Part shown: piece after piece, positions 1-7,446 of the stretch
Numbering within the stretch: position 1 is the first letter of the stretch
Layout of the letters: every line of letters starts with the position of its first letter
Assembly: GCA_045638265.1 (NCBI GenBank)
Contig: JAZUBA010000037.1
Location: forward strand, 1-38,964
Reading direction: 5' to 3'
Length of the DNA: 38,964 nucleotides
Source: RGIG4140 sp045638265
GTDB lineage: Bacteria; Pseudomonadota; Alphaproteobacteria; CAAHEQ01; UBA3637
Translations under genes and position numbers: made by a program
Notes under the pieces: model-generated
What the model was told of the DNA's origin: nothing
The model's input: only the letters and a program-made list of their open reading frames with translations
Database searches by the model: none

Positions 1-13
1 TACATTGTAATTA

Positions 14-164
14 AAGGTACGTTTAATTGCAACGATTTCACATATAAGGGATAAAAAAGAGCGAATCGTGATAAATATTACGAATCCGCCCACGTACCAA
101 AATCAAAAAAAATTAAAAAAAATGCAATAAATGAAAAAAAAACTGTTGCAATTAAACGTACCTT
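14..164. repeat. 20-bp perfect inverted repeat pair with 111-bp spacer
   Basis: The left arm at 14-33 (AAGGTACG...TTGCAAC) is the exact reverse complement of the right arm at 145-164. The spacer is A-rich and has no convincing open reading frame. Such a structure could be the ends of a very small non-autonomous element or a long-loop regulatory structure. I see no clear target-site duplication outside the arms. The arms lie upstream of nothing obvious on the right, because the next gene is convergent and ends at 245. Whether it recurs in the genome cannot be told from this window. Confidence 0.6.
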
Positions 165-194
165 AATATGCAACGGGATGTATTGATAAATATA

Positions 195-224
195 AAAATG
201 TCCTTTAAAAATAAAGGACATTTT
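195..224 (-). terminator. Rho-independent terminator of the MscS-type gene
   Basis: A 12-bp perfect stem (AAAATGTCCTTT / AAAGGACATTTT) with a 6-nt AT loop lies just beyond the stop codon at 245-247. The U-rich side on the minus strand is supplied by the stem itself. It could also work on the plus strand. Confidence 0.75.
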
Positions 225-244
225 CCTAATTTTTAAAATCTATA

Positions 245-2683
245 CTATTTGCTCTTTTCGTATACATCAACAGGTTTTTCTTCTGTATGCAAATAAACCA
301 CTTGTTGTGGAAACGGAATATTAATACCTTCTTCACGAAAACGATTAACAATACTTTCTCGTATTGCATTTGAAATACTTGCTTTATTAAATACATCTGA
401 TGTGTAGCAACTAATTCTAAAATTCAAACTGCTATCTGCTAAATCTACAAAAGTAACAAACGGTGCCGGAGTAGATAATACGTTTTTTGTATTTTTAGCA
501 ATCTCTAATAAAACTGCTTTCACTTGCGCAATATCACTTGCATAATCAACCCCAACAAAAACATCTACTCGTGCTTGTTTATTTTTATACGTATTATTAA
601 TCAAACTATTAGATAAAATATCGGCATTCGGAATAATCACATTTGCCTTGTTAAATGTTTCAATAACCGTTGAACGAATATTAATTTGTTTGACAGTTCC
701 TTCAAATTCATTAATAACAACCCAATCACCAATTTTTATCGGTCGTTCAAACAACAAAATAAATCCGGAAACAAAATTATTAACAACATTTTGCAAACCC
801 AAACCGGCTCCCAAGGATAAAGCACCCGCCATAATTGCCAATCCTTTTAAGCTACCACCCATAACGGTAATACCTACCAAACAAGAAAGAATGATACCAA
901 TAAAACCAATACCGGCAGCCAATGAATTTCTGACACCCGAATCCATTTCAATTTTACTCAATTTACCATTCAACAAACTGTTTTTTATCATCTTAACGAT
1001 AAACAAGGAAACAAAGAAAAACAATATTCCCAATAAAATTGAAACAATGGAAATATGCATACCACCAATATCAAAACCTGTAAGAAATTTTTTAGCTTTT
1101 GTCAGCAAAATATCAACTGAAACTCCCCACAAAGCTAATAAAACAAAAACACATAAACAAAATACAATTGGAGACAACAATAAACCAAACCAAAATTCTG
1201 CTTTATCCGTTTGTTTTTTAGTTAAGCGAAAATCTTTCATCCAAAATTTTAAAGAAACAAATTGATGAAACATAACATTCAACAATTTTTGAATAATATA
1301 AAACACACCAATAATTAAAACAGAAGATATAAAACGATTAAAAATGTACTCCGTCAACAAAATATAACCAAATAAGGAAAATCCGAAAACAATTAAAGTG
1401 ACCAATGCAATAAATAAACTGATTTTTGAGGATAACGATAATCCTTGAATTTCTTCTTCCTCCGTATCATTTAATAATGATTTTTGTAATTCTTCTTCAG
1501 TTAAAGCTTGACTGTTATATAAAAATCTGTTTGAAACTAAAATAATACAAAAAGCCTTTACTGCGTTAGAAATCAGTTTAAGTGCAAAAATAATATCATC
1601 CGTATATTCTAAACGAACTGCAATAACTTGCAAATATGAAAAAAGACAAATAACAACAATAGAAAAAACAAGGGCAAAACTTAAAGAAATTGCTTTTTCA
1701 TCAGATACTTCAATCAACCTCCATTGTGGTCGTTTCGGTGTAAATACAACATAAACAATAGCACTGGATAAGAATAAATATAATAAATAAATTGTACCAA
1801 CTCTTAAAATAACACCAAACGAACCAGAAAAAAGCGCTTCATGTTCTTTTAACCATAACCAAAACGCACCTGCCAACACAGACGGAACAATCCCCCTTGC
1901 CAATAAAGTTACAAATCCGGCAAAAACCTTTTGTGTATATGTTGGTTTTTCAATGCTTTTTTTATATCCCCATTTTCTCCGAATAAACCAACTGATTAAA
2001 CTGCAAATAACAATAGAAATAAAACCTATAGTTAATACTTGTTGCAATTCATAAACAACGCCAGATTGTTGTTCAGGAGATAAAGAATCATACCAAACCT
2101 TCGGATACTCACAAACAGCATACACAAAAGATGAAAAACTAACTAATGCTTTCCATAATTCACTTATATTTAAAACAGATTCCCGTTTAACCGTAATTTG
2201 ATCTAGCAATTCCTGATTGCGCAACTGCATAATTGTTTGGTTAATTTCATCAATATGTGTTAAGGCTAAATCAGCCGATGCAATTTGAGCTTTAATATTA
2301 TCCGATTCTTTTGTTAATTCTTGACGTTGTTTTGTTATTTCAACCGGCTCAGTTTCACCTTCTGTCGTTAAAGAAGCTAAAGAAGTTATTTTTTTAGTAA
2401 CACTGTTTAACTCTTCCGTTACTTTCACCTTAAGACCGGTAATGTTATCGTGATAAGCATTTAATGTTTTTATATAAGGCTGACTTGATTTAAAAGAAAG
2501 CGTATTACCACTGATTACCTTATCAATTTTATCTAATTCTTTTGATATTTTTTTTAAATCTGTCGGTAATTGGTCAACCTCTGTAATAATTGTTTCAGCT
2601 TCTTGTCCTTTTTTTTGTGCAAAACAATTTGTGGGTTGAAAAACAATCATAGACCATAATAAAGCAATCAATAATATACGCAT
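245..2683 (-). CDS. Large MscS-family mechanosensitive channel (MscK/DUF3772-like architecture)
   Basis: Predicted 812-residue inner-membrane small-conductance mechanosensitive channel that would release solutes on hypo-osmotic shock. The start chosen is ATG at 2683: it follows AAAGGAGAG with 6-nt spacing and opens a clear signal peptide (MRILLIALLWSMIV..., cleavage near CFA-Q). An upstream in-frame TTG at 2740 adds 19 hydrophilic residues and was rejected. After the signal come about 150 residues of helical, probably periplasmic sequence, then many membrane segments. The last part is the MscS core: a Gly/Ala-rich pore helix (SLGAGLGLQNVVNNFVSGF), then the beta domain beginning ERPIKIGDWV. 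The length is between MscS (about 290) and MscK (about 1100). It is the last gene of the minus run and has its own terminator. Confidence 0.9.
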   Translation of the reverse strand: MRILLIALLWSMIVFQPTNCFAQKKGQEAETIITEVDQLPTDLKKISKELDKIDKVISGNTLSFKSSQPYIKTLNAYHDNITGLKVKVTEELNSVTKKITSLASLTTEGETEPVEITKQRQELTKESDNIKAQIASADLALTHIDEINQTIMQLRNQELLDQITVKRESVLNISELWKALVSFSSFVYAVCEYPKVWYDSLSPEQQSGVVYELQQVLTIGFISIVICSLISWFIRRKWGYKKSIEKPTYTQKVFAGFVTLLARGIVPSVLAGAFWLWLKEHEALFSGSFGVILRVGTIYLLYLFLSSAIVYVVFTPKRPQWRLIEVSDEKAISLSFALVFSIVVICLFSYLQVIAVRLEYTDDIIFALKLISNAVKAFCIILVSNRFLYNSQALTEEELQKSLLNDTEEEEIQGLSLSSKISLFIALVTLIVFGFSLFGYILLTEYIFNRFISSVLIIGVFYIIQKLLNVMFHQFVSLKFWMKDFRLTKKQTDKAEFWFGLLLSPIVFCLCVFVLLALWGVSVDILLTKAKKFLTGFDIGGMHISIVSILLGILFFFVSLFIVKMIKNSLLNGKLSKIEMDSGVRNSLAAGIGFIGIILSCLVGITVMGGSLKGLAIMAGALSLGAGLGLQNVVNNFVSGFILLFERPIKIGDWVVINEFEGTVKQINIRSTVIETFNKANVIIPNADILSNSLINNTYKNKQARVDVFVGVDYASDIAQVKAVLLEIAKNTKNVLSTPAPFVTFVDLADSSLNFRISCYTSDVFNKASISNAIRESIVNRFREEGINIPFPQQVVYLHTEEKPVDVYEKSK

Positions 2684-2749
2684 ACAACTCTCCTTTAAAA
2701 ATCTATTCAGATTATTATGTTTTCCGTTTAATCTTGTCAAGTAAATAAT

Positions 2750-2784
2750 AAAAAAATACCCATTTCACAACGGATATTTTTTTA
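2750..2784 (-). terminator. Probable terminator of the 518-residue gene
   Basis: An AT-rich hairpin (AAAAAAATACC...GGATATTTTTTT, with one bulge) lies just past the stop codon at 2800 and gives a U-run on the minus strand. The stem is weak. Confidence 0.4.
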
Positions 2785-2799
2785 TTTTTCAATATATTT

Positions 2800-4356
2800 T
2801 TATCTAGAATGAATAAACAAACTTTTACCAATCGCACTTTTACGATGATCATTATAAACAGGTCGTACCTGCGGTACCCGTTTAGGCTGTTTCTCTTTGG
2901 CTAAAAACTGTGCAAAAGGATCTTCTTTTTTTGTCATTTTATTAACCAACTGTTCTCTGGCACGTTCAGTTGTTTTTTCAAAAGGAGATGGCTGATTTAT
3001 ATTTTCAACTACCTCTTCTTTTTTAACCTCTTCTACCACAGTTTCTTGAATAACCGGTTCTTCTTTTGGCATTTGCGCTAACTGTGCCATCCTTTTTGCT
3101 TTAGCAATTTTACGTTCTCTTGCCAACACTCTACGAGCTTCTTTTTCAGCTTCTCTATGAGCAAGTTCTTCCGGAGACAAAGAAGCAATTCTTTCTAAAT
3201 CAGCTTTTCGTTCTGCTAATGCTCTTTGCTTTAATTTCTCCTGTTTTTTCAAATTATGTGCAACCAATTTCTTTGTAGATTCTTTTTCTTTAATACCCTT
3301 TTCCATTTTTTGTTGTCGTTTAACAATTTCTTTTTCTCCGTTTGTTAAAACAACATTATTCAATGAGGTGATACCTTTACGGAATACTTTTTTAATTGAA
3401 TTAGCAACCGCATTATCTCCTACCAATGTTTCCATTTGAGCAATAGCCGCCCGAATAAAACGAACACATCTGTTTTTGGCTTTTGGTTTCATCTTTTTCA
3501 ATTCTGAAGATGAGCCTGTCATAATTTCAATTGCATCTTTGAGAGTATTAATATCATCCGTTTGTTTATCAACGGCAAAATTTAAAATTGTATTTGAAGC
3601 ACCCATTACATCATCAATAACCGATGTTTTACGTTGTGGAACAGATTGTGATTGCGGATAAGATACAACATTAGAACGAACCTGTTCTGTTATATCAACA
3701 CCAATTGATATACCACCTGGTACTAATTCTTTTTGATAAAATTCATGACAATGATCTAAACGATAAAACATTCCTTTATAATAAGCTTTAACATCATTGA
3801 TTTCATCTGCAGAATTCACAGAAGCAATCTCTTCTCTAAACCGTTGATTCATTTGTGTTTTCAATTCCACCATCCGTTCTGGCGTCAAATAATGAAAAAT
3901 CCACGGAGAATCAGATATATTTCCAAGTTTCATTTCATGGGATAATGCCAATAATTTATCTGCAAATTCATTACGAGCCTTAATGCGTCTAGCACATTTT
4001 AAATGAGAATATTTATTAGCAAAAGCTGTTTCTTCATAATCCATCATTGAAAAATGACAAATAGATGTATTATGCTTTTTTAAAAAAGATTCAATTTCAG
4101 ACATAGATGTTTTTTTCTGCCCTGTCTGCATATCATCTTCTAAACAAATATACAAAATTTCCGGCTTCCAATAAGGATGCTGTTTCAAAAACCGTTCAAC
4201 CCGTTTTTTTTCAGAATATTCTTCAATCAATGTAGCTGACATACGTTCTTTATATTCTAAAGATACTCTTAATTCCACCATATCTTCTACCCGATGTGGC
4301 AACCCGACCTGACAATGGTTTCTATGTCCGGATTTAAGCTTTTGATGATTCATCAT
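2800..4356 (-). CDS. Unrecognised 518-residue soluble protein with charged coiled-coil region
   Basis: I do not recognise a family. There is no signal peptide or membrane segment, so it is probably cytoplasmic. Residues roughly 60-210 look globular and contain several Cys and His (KCARRIKARNEF, YRLDHCHEFYQKEL). Residues about 340-435 are a Lys/Glu/Arg-rich helix, probably coiled coil (EKEARRVLARERKIAKAKR). A Glu/Val-rich linker (EEPVIQETVVEEVKKEE) and a basic tail follow. The start ATG at 4356 (MMNHQK) has AGAAGGAA about 8 nt upstream. A second ATG directly follows and could be used instead. The gene stands alone between hydG and the MscS-type gene, both in the same direction, with about 100 nt before it. 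Such charged proteins are common in host-associated alphaproteobacteria, but I cannot assign a role. Confidence 0.8.
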   Translation of the reverse strand: MMNHQKLKSGHRNHCQVGLPHRVEDMVELRVSLEYKERMSATLIEEYSEKKRVERFLKQHPYWKPEILYICLEDDMQTGQKKTSMSEIESFLKKHNTSICHFSMMDYEETAFANKYSHLKCARRIKARNEFADKLLALSHEMKLGNISDSPWIFHYLTPERMVELKTQMNQRFREEIASVNSADEINDVKAYYKGMFYRLDHCHEFYQKELVPGGISIGVDITEQVRSNVVSYPQSQSVPQRKTSVIDDVMGASNTILNFAVDKQTDDINTLKDAIEIMTGSSSELKKMKPKAKNRCVRFIRAAIAQMETLVGDNAVANSIKKVFRKGITSLNNVVLTNGEKEIVKRQQKMEKGIKEKESTKKLVAHNLKKQEKLKQRALAERKADLERIASLSPEELAHREAEKEARRVLARERKIAKAKRMAQLAQMPKEEPVIQETVVEEVKKEEVVENINQPSPFEKTTERAREQLVNKMTKKEDPFAQFLAKEKQPKRVPQVRPVYNDHRKSAIGKSLFIHSR

Positions 4357-4461
4357 TTTTTATTCCTTCTGATATTAAAATTCCCCCACACACAAACTAT
4401 CTCTTTTTGTGTTTTTATATCATAACATATCACTCTATTTTTGTCAATAATATTTTCCATT

Positions 4462-5883
4462 TTAAAATCTAAAATCACGTTTCCCTTGCTGTATTTGATT
4501 CAAATACCTTTGTGTCAACTGCTTTACCTTTTCATTTTTAACATTAAACAACTCTTTTTGAATCATATTTTCACCGATTATTTTTGTTTTTTCAGATGCG
4601 TAATCAATTAAATATTCCTTTAAAGTCATCAAAGCATTCGGCAAACAACAATTGTGAATCTGTTTATTTTTACACAAAGCCATAAATCTGTCACCTGTTC
4701 TCCCTTCACGATAACAAGCCGTACAAAAACTAGGCAAATAGCCTAATTCCATCAACCAACAGACGACTTCATCTAACGAACGAGTATCACTAATATCAAA
4801 TTGTTCCGAACCATTTTTACTTTCTTCAGTTTGAGTATATACACCAACTCCCGTTCGAGAACCACCACTCATTTGTGAAACACCATAACGTAATATCTTT
4901 TCACGACATTTAGGACTTTCTCTTGTAGAAACAATCAATCCGGTATAAGGTACGGCAATTCGAATCACGGCAACTAACTTGGCAAATATTTCATCATCCA
5001 ACGCATCCTTAAAAGAACTTAAATCAACATCATCTGCCGGACAAATACGAGGAACACTGATTGTATGCGGTCCAACACCAAAAACAGCTTCCAAATGTTC
5101 AGCATGCATCAGTAATCCCGTTAATTCATACCGATAATTTTCAAGACCAAATAAAACACCCAGTCCAACATCATCAATACCTGCATTCATTGCTCTATCC
5201 ATGGCTTCAGTATGATAAGCATAATTGCTTTTGGGACCGGCCGGATGTAATTTCTCATAACGTTTTTTATGATAGGTTTCCTGAAATAAAATATATGTAC
5301 CAATACCCGCCTCTTTTAAACGCCGATAATTTTCAACACTTGTAGCAGCAATATTAACATTAACCCTGCGAATAGAACCATTTTTGTGTTTTACAGAATA
5401 AATTGTTTGAATACACTCTAAAATATATTCTATAGAATTATGACGTGGATCTTCCCCTACTTCAATAGCTAACCGTTTATGCCCCATATTCTGCAAAGCA
5501 ATAACTTCCTGTTTTAATTCTTCTTGTGTTAATTTTTTGCGCGGAATTTGCTTGTTTTTTTGATGAAAAGGACAATAAACACAATGATTAATACAGTAAT
5601 TTGACAGATACAACGGGGCAAACAAAACAATTCTATTTCCATAAAATTCTTGCTTAATTTGTTCTGCTAATTTAAAAATTTCTTCGTTTTTGCTCGGTAT
5701 ATTACAATCCAACAAAATTAAAGCTTCTCGGTGAGATAATCCCTGCTGTTTTTTTGCCTTTTGCAGAATCTCATCAATTAAATCAATATTGTTTTTTTGT
5801 AAATCAGCATACAACAAAGAATCTTCAATCTCTTGATGACTAATAAACTCTTCTGCCTGATTAGAAGTGATTGTATACATCAT
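4462..5883 (-). CDS. hydG: [FeFe] hydrogenase maturation radical SAM enzyme HydG
   Basis: HydG cleaves tyrosine with S-adenosylmethionine to make the CO and CN- ligands of the [FeFe]-hydrogenase H cluster. The 473-residue length is normal for the family. The radical SAM cluster motif CX3CX2C is at C97/C101/C104 (CINHCVYC). The HydG-specific C-terminal CX2CX22C motif, which binds the auxiliary cluster, is complete at C387/C390/C413 (CTACYREGRTGDRF ... CLPNAL). This C-terminal motif distinguishes it from ThiH. HydE, HydF and a hydrogenase are not in the window. The ATG at 5883 has GGGAAG upstream. The neighbours are unrelated and it appears to be a single-gene unit. The gene implies that the organism makes an [FeFe] hydrogenase, which is unusual among Alphaproteobacteria. 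Confidence 0.93.
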   Translation of the reverse strand: MMYTITSNQAEEFISHQEIEDSLLYADLQKNNIDLIDEILQKAKKQQGLSHREALILLDCNIPSKNEEIFKLAEQIKQEFYGNRIVLFAPLYLSNYCINHCVYCPFHQKNKQIPRKKLTQEELKQEVIALQNMGHKRLAIEVGEDPRHNSIEYILECIQTIYSVKHKNGSIRRVNVNIAATSVENYRRLKEAGIGTYILFQETYHKKRYEKLHPAGPKSNYAYHTEAMDRAMNAGIDDVGLGVLFGLENYRYELTGLLMHAEHLEAVFGVGPHTISVPRICPADDVDLSSFKDALDDEIFAKLVAVIRIAVPYTGLIVSTRESPKCREKILRYGVSQMSGGSRTGVGVYTQTEESKNGSEQFDISDTRSLDEVVCWLMELGYLPSFCTACYREGRTGDRFMALCKNKQIHNCCLPNALMTLKEYLIDYASEKTKIIGENMIQKELFNVKNEKVKQLTQRYLNQIQQGKRDFRF

Positions 5884-5984
5884 AAAAATCTTCCCACACC
5901 CTCAAATTAAATGCATTTTATACTCAAAAATACAAAAGAACAATTATTTTTTTGAAAAAAAGTTAAAATTTTTTCATTTTTTTC

Positions 5985-6013
5985 TTGCACTTTTGAATAA
6001 GAACGTATAAAAC
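5985..6013 (+). promoter_or_regulatory. Possible sigma-70 promoter for the redox pair
   Basis: TTGCAC at 5985-5990 precedes TATAAA at 6006-6011 (15-bp spacer), or TAAAAC at 6008-6013 (17-bp spacer). The CTTG core resembles the other promoters in this window. The mRNA start would be about 25 nt before the ATG at 6044. Confidence 0.4.
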
Positions 6014-6043
6014 AAGTAATGTCAATTAATTATAAGGAGTCAT

Positions 6044-6403
6044 ATGAAAAATATATTTCTGACAGTTATTACCGTATTAACTTTATTTTTTGGTGTAATG
6101 GCTTGCTCTCAAAAAGAAAAAACAGCAGACATTATTGTTTTTACACAAACGGGTTGTCCGCATTGCGAACATGCAATGTTGTTTATTAATGATGTTATAA
6201 AAAAACAAAAACCCCATTTAACAATTGCAGAATATAACATTCGTGATTCCCAAAAGAATTACGACTTATTTTTAAAATATGTCAAAAAATATAATATTAC
6301 CGGTAGCAGTGTCGGTACCCCATTAATTATCACAAAAGGAGTTCCTTTTGTCGGTTGGGATGACAAAACACAAGTTAAACTACTTGAAACCATTAACAAA
6401 TAA
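6044..6403 (+). CDS. Thioredoxin-fold lipoprotein with CPHC motif
   Basis: A 119-residue thiol-disulfide protein, probably anchored to a membrane by lipid and facing the periplasm. The N-terminus has a hydrophobic signal and a lipobox ending at C21 (FGVMAC). A thioredoxin-like domain begins near residue 30 with the redox motif CPHC at C38-C41. The cis-proline loop is GTPLII, and the C-terminal helix is complete. The ATG at 6044 is preceded by AAGGAG. It lies 15 nt before the DsbA-like gene, so the two are almost certainly an operon. CPHC is the DsbA/glutaredoxin-like dipeptide. The short length suits a DsbA-like or glutaredoxin-like helper. No specific partner can be named. Confidence 0.85.
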   Translation: MKNIFLTVITVLTLFFGVMACSQKEKTADIIVFTQTGCPHCEHAMLFINDVIKKQKPHLTIAEYNIRDSQKNYDLFLKYVKKYNITGSSVGTPLIITKGVPFVGWDDKTQVKLLETINK

Positions 6404-6418
6404 AAAAGGAGAAGAAAA

Positions 6419-7345
6419 ATGACAAATGAAACAAATTCTTGTAATTGCTCAAATAACGGTTGTGGTTGCACAAAAACTTCTTGCTGTGCCACAAGTGAAT
6501 GCTTAAAAACAGCTTTCTTAGGTGGTTCTATTTTAGCTGGTGCATTAATTATTGCAGGTGCTATTTTAGTACAAAACAATAGTGCAAAACCATGTCCGAG
6601 AATGATGAAACATCGTCCGGCACCAACAATGGCTGCTCCAGACATCAAACCAACTGTTGCTCCGATTGCTAAAACAGCAGCTGCTCCGGTTGTTACAGAT
6701 GAAGCTATTCGTAAATACATTGAAGCAAATCCAAAAATCATTATGGATTCAATTAATAAATTTGTTCAAGCTGAACAAGCTAAAGAAGAAGCAGCAAATC
6801 AACCAAAACCAGAAGAAATTAAAACAATTGTTGATGAAATCATTGCTGACAAATCCAATTATTCATTAGGTAATCCAAAAGGTAAATACGTCATCGTTGA
6901 ATTCTTTGATCACAACTGTGGTTGGTGTAAACGCACAAACAAAGAAATGCACAAAGCTTTAAAAACAGCTAAAAATATCCGTTGGATTCCAATTGACACA
7001 CCAATCTTTGGTGAAGGTTCAGAAGAAATCGCACGCTATGTATTGGCAGCTGGCAAACAAGGTAAATATGCAGAAATGCATGCTAAAATCGTTGAATTTG
7101 ATGGTCGTTTAAATAAAGAAGCTGTCATCAAAATGGCAACTGAATTAAAATTAAACACTAAAAAATTAGAAGCTGATGCTAATGGTGCCGAAATTAAAGG
7201 CAAATTAGAAGCCAACAGAAAATATGCTTCTAAATTAAATATCCGTGGTGTTCCTATGTTAATTGTCAATGGAAAAATCAACCCAGGTGCGTTAATCGGT
7301 GAAAGATTAGAAGAAGCTGTTAAAGAATCAAATTCTATGAAATAA
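6419..7345 (+). CDS. Membrane-anchored DsbA/Com1-like thiol-disulfide oxidoreductase with Cys-rich head
   Basis: A 308-residue protein. Residues 1-28 form a cytoplasmic head with seven cysteines (C8, C10, C15, C17, C22, C23, C28). Residues about 30-50 are one membrane segment (FLGGSILAGALIIAGAILV). A Pro/Ala-rich linker and a helical region follow, then a DsbA-type domain with CGWC at 167-170 and a cis-proline loop (GVPMLIVNG) near 278. The family (Com1/BdbD-like DsbA) forms or isomerises disulfides outside the inner membrane. The Cys-rich head is not a usual part of it and resembles a metal-binding or palmitoylation-like patch; this is inference. The codons are strongly biased to GCT, GGT, CGT and GAA, which suggests high expression. 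AAGGAG precedes the ATG. It forms an operon with the lipoprotein upstream and ends at a strong terminator. Confidence 0.88.
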   Translation: MTNETNSCNCSNNGCGCTKTSCCATSECLKTAFLGGSILAGALIIAGAILVQNNSAKPCPRMMKHRPAPTMAAPDIKPTVAPIAKTAAAPVVTDEAIRKYIEANPKIIMDSINKFVQAEQAKEEAANQPKPEEIKTIVDEIIADKSNYSLGNPKGKYVIVEFFDHNCGWCKRTNKEMHKALKTAKNIRWIPIDTPIFGEGSEEIARYVLAAGKQGKYAEMHAKIVEFDGRLNKEAVIKMATELKLNTKKLEADANGAEIKGKLEANRKYASKLNIRGVPMLIVNGKINPGALIGERLEEAVKESNSMK

Positions 7346-7361
7346 GAGAATATGACACTAG

Positions 7362-7392
7362 AAAACGACCGATTTATTCGGTCGTTTTTTTT
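7362..7392 (+). terminator. Strong Rho-independent terminator after the DsbA-like gene
   Basis: An 11-bp perfect stem (AAAACGACCGA / TCGGTCGTTTT) with a TTTAT loop is followed by a T-run to 7392. It sits between convergent genes and may also serve rnr on the minus strand. Confidence 0.9.
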
Positions 7393-7446
7393 AATATATA
7401 TCAATAACTCCAGTCTACAACTACAAAACAAGAATCTTAAATTTAT

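Noticed and set aside
648..1265. A 205-codon open frame on the plus strand
   Set aside because: It lies opposite the MscS-type gene, has low-complexity Thr/Ile/Asn/Lys-rich composition and no ribosome site. It is a shadow of the real gene.
4462..5883. ThiH (thiamine tyrosine lyase) as the name for this gene
   Set aside because: The C-terminal CX2CX22C cluster motif is present and is specific to HydG.
6259..6741. A 160-codon minus-strand frame across the lipoprotein and DsbA genes
   Set aside because: Antisense to two well-supported genes and without a ribosome site or family features.
7036..7431. A 131-codon minus-strand frame at the end of the DsbA-like gene
   Set aside because: It is antisense to the CGWC-domain gene and spans its terminator.
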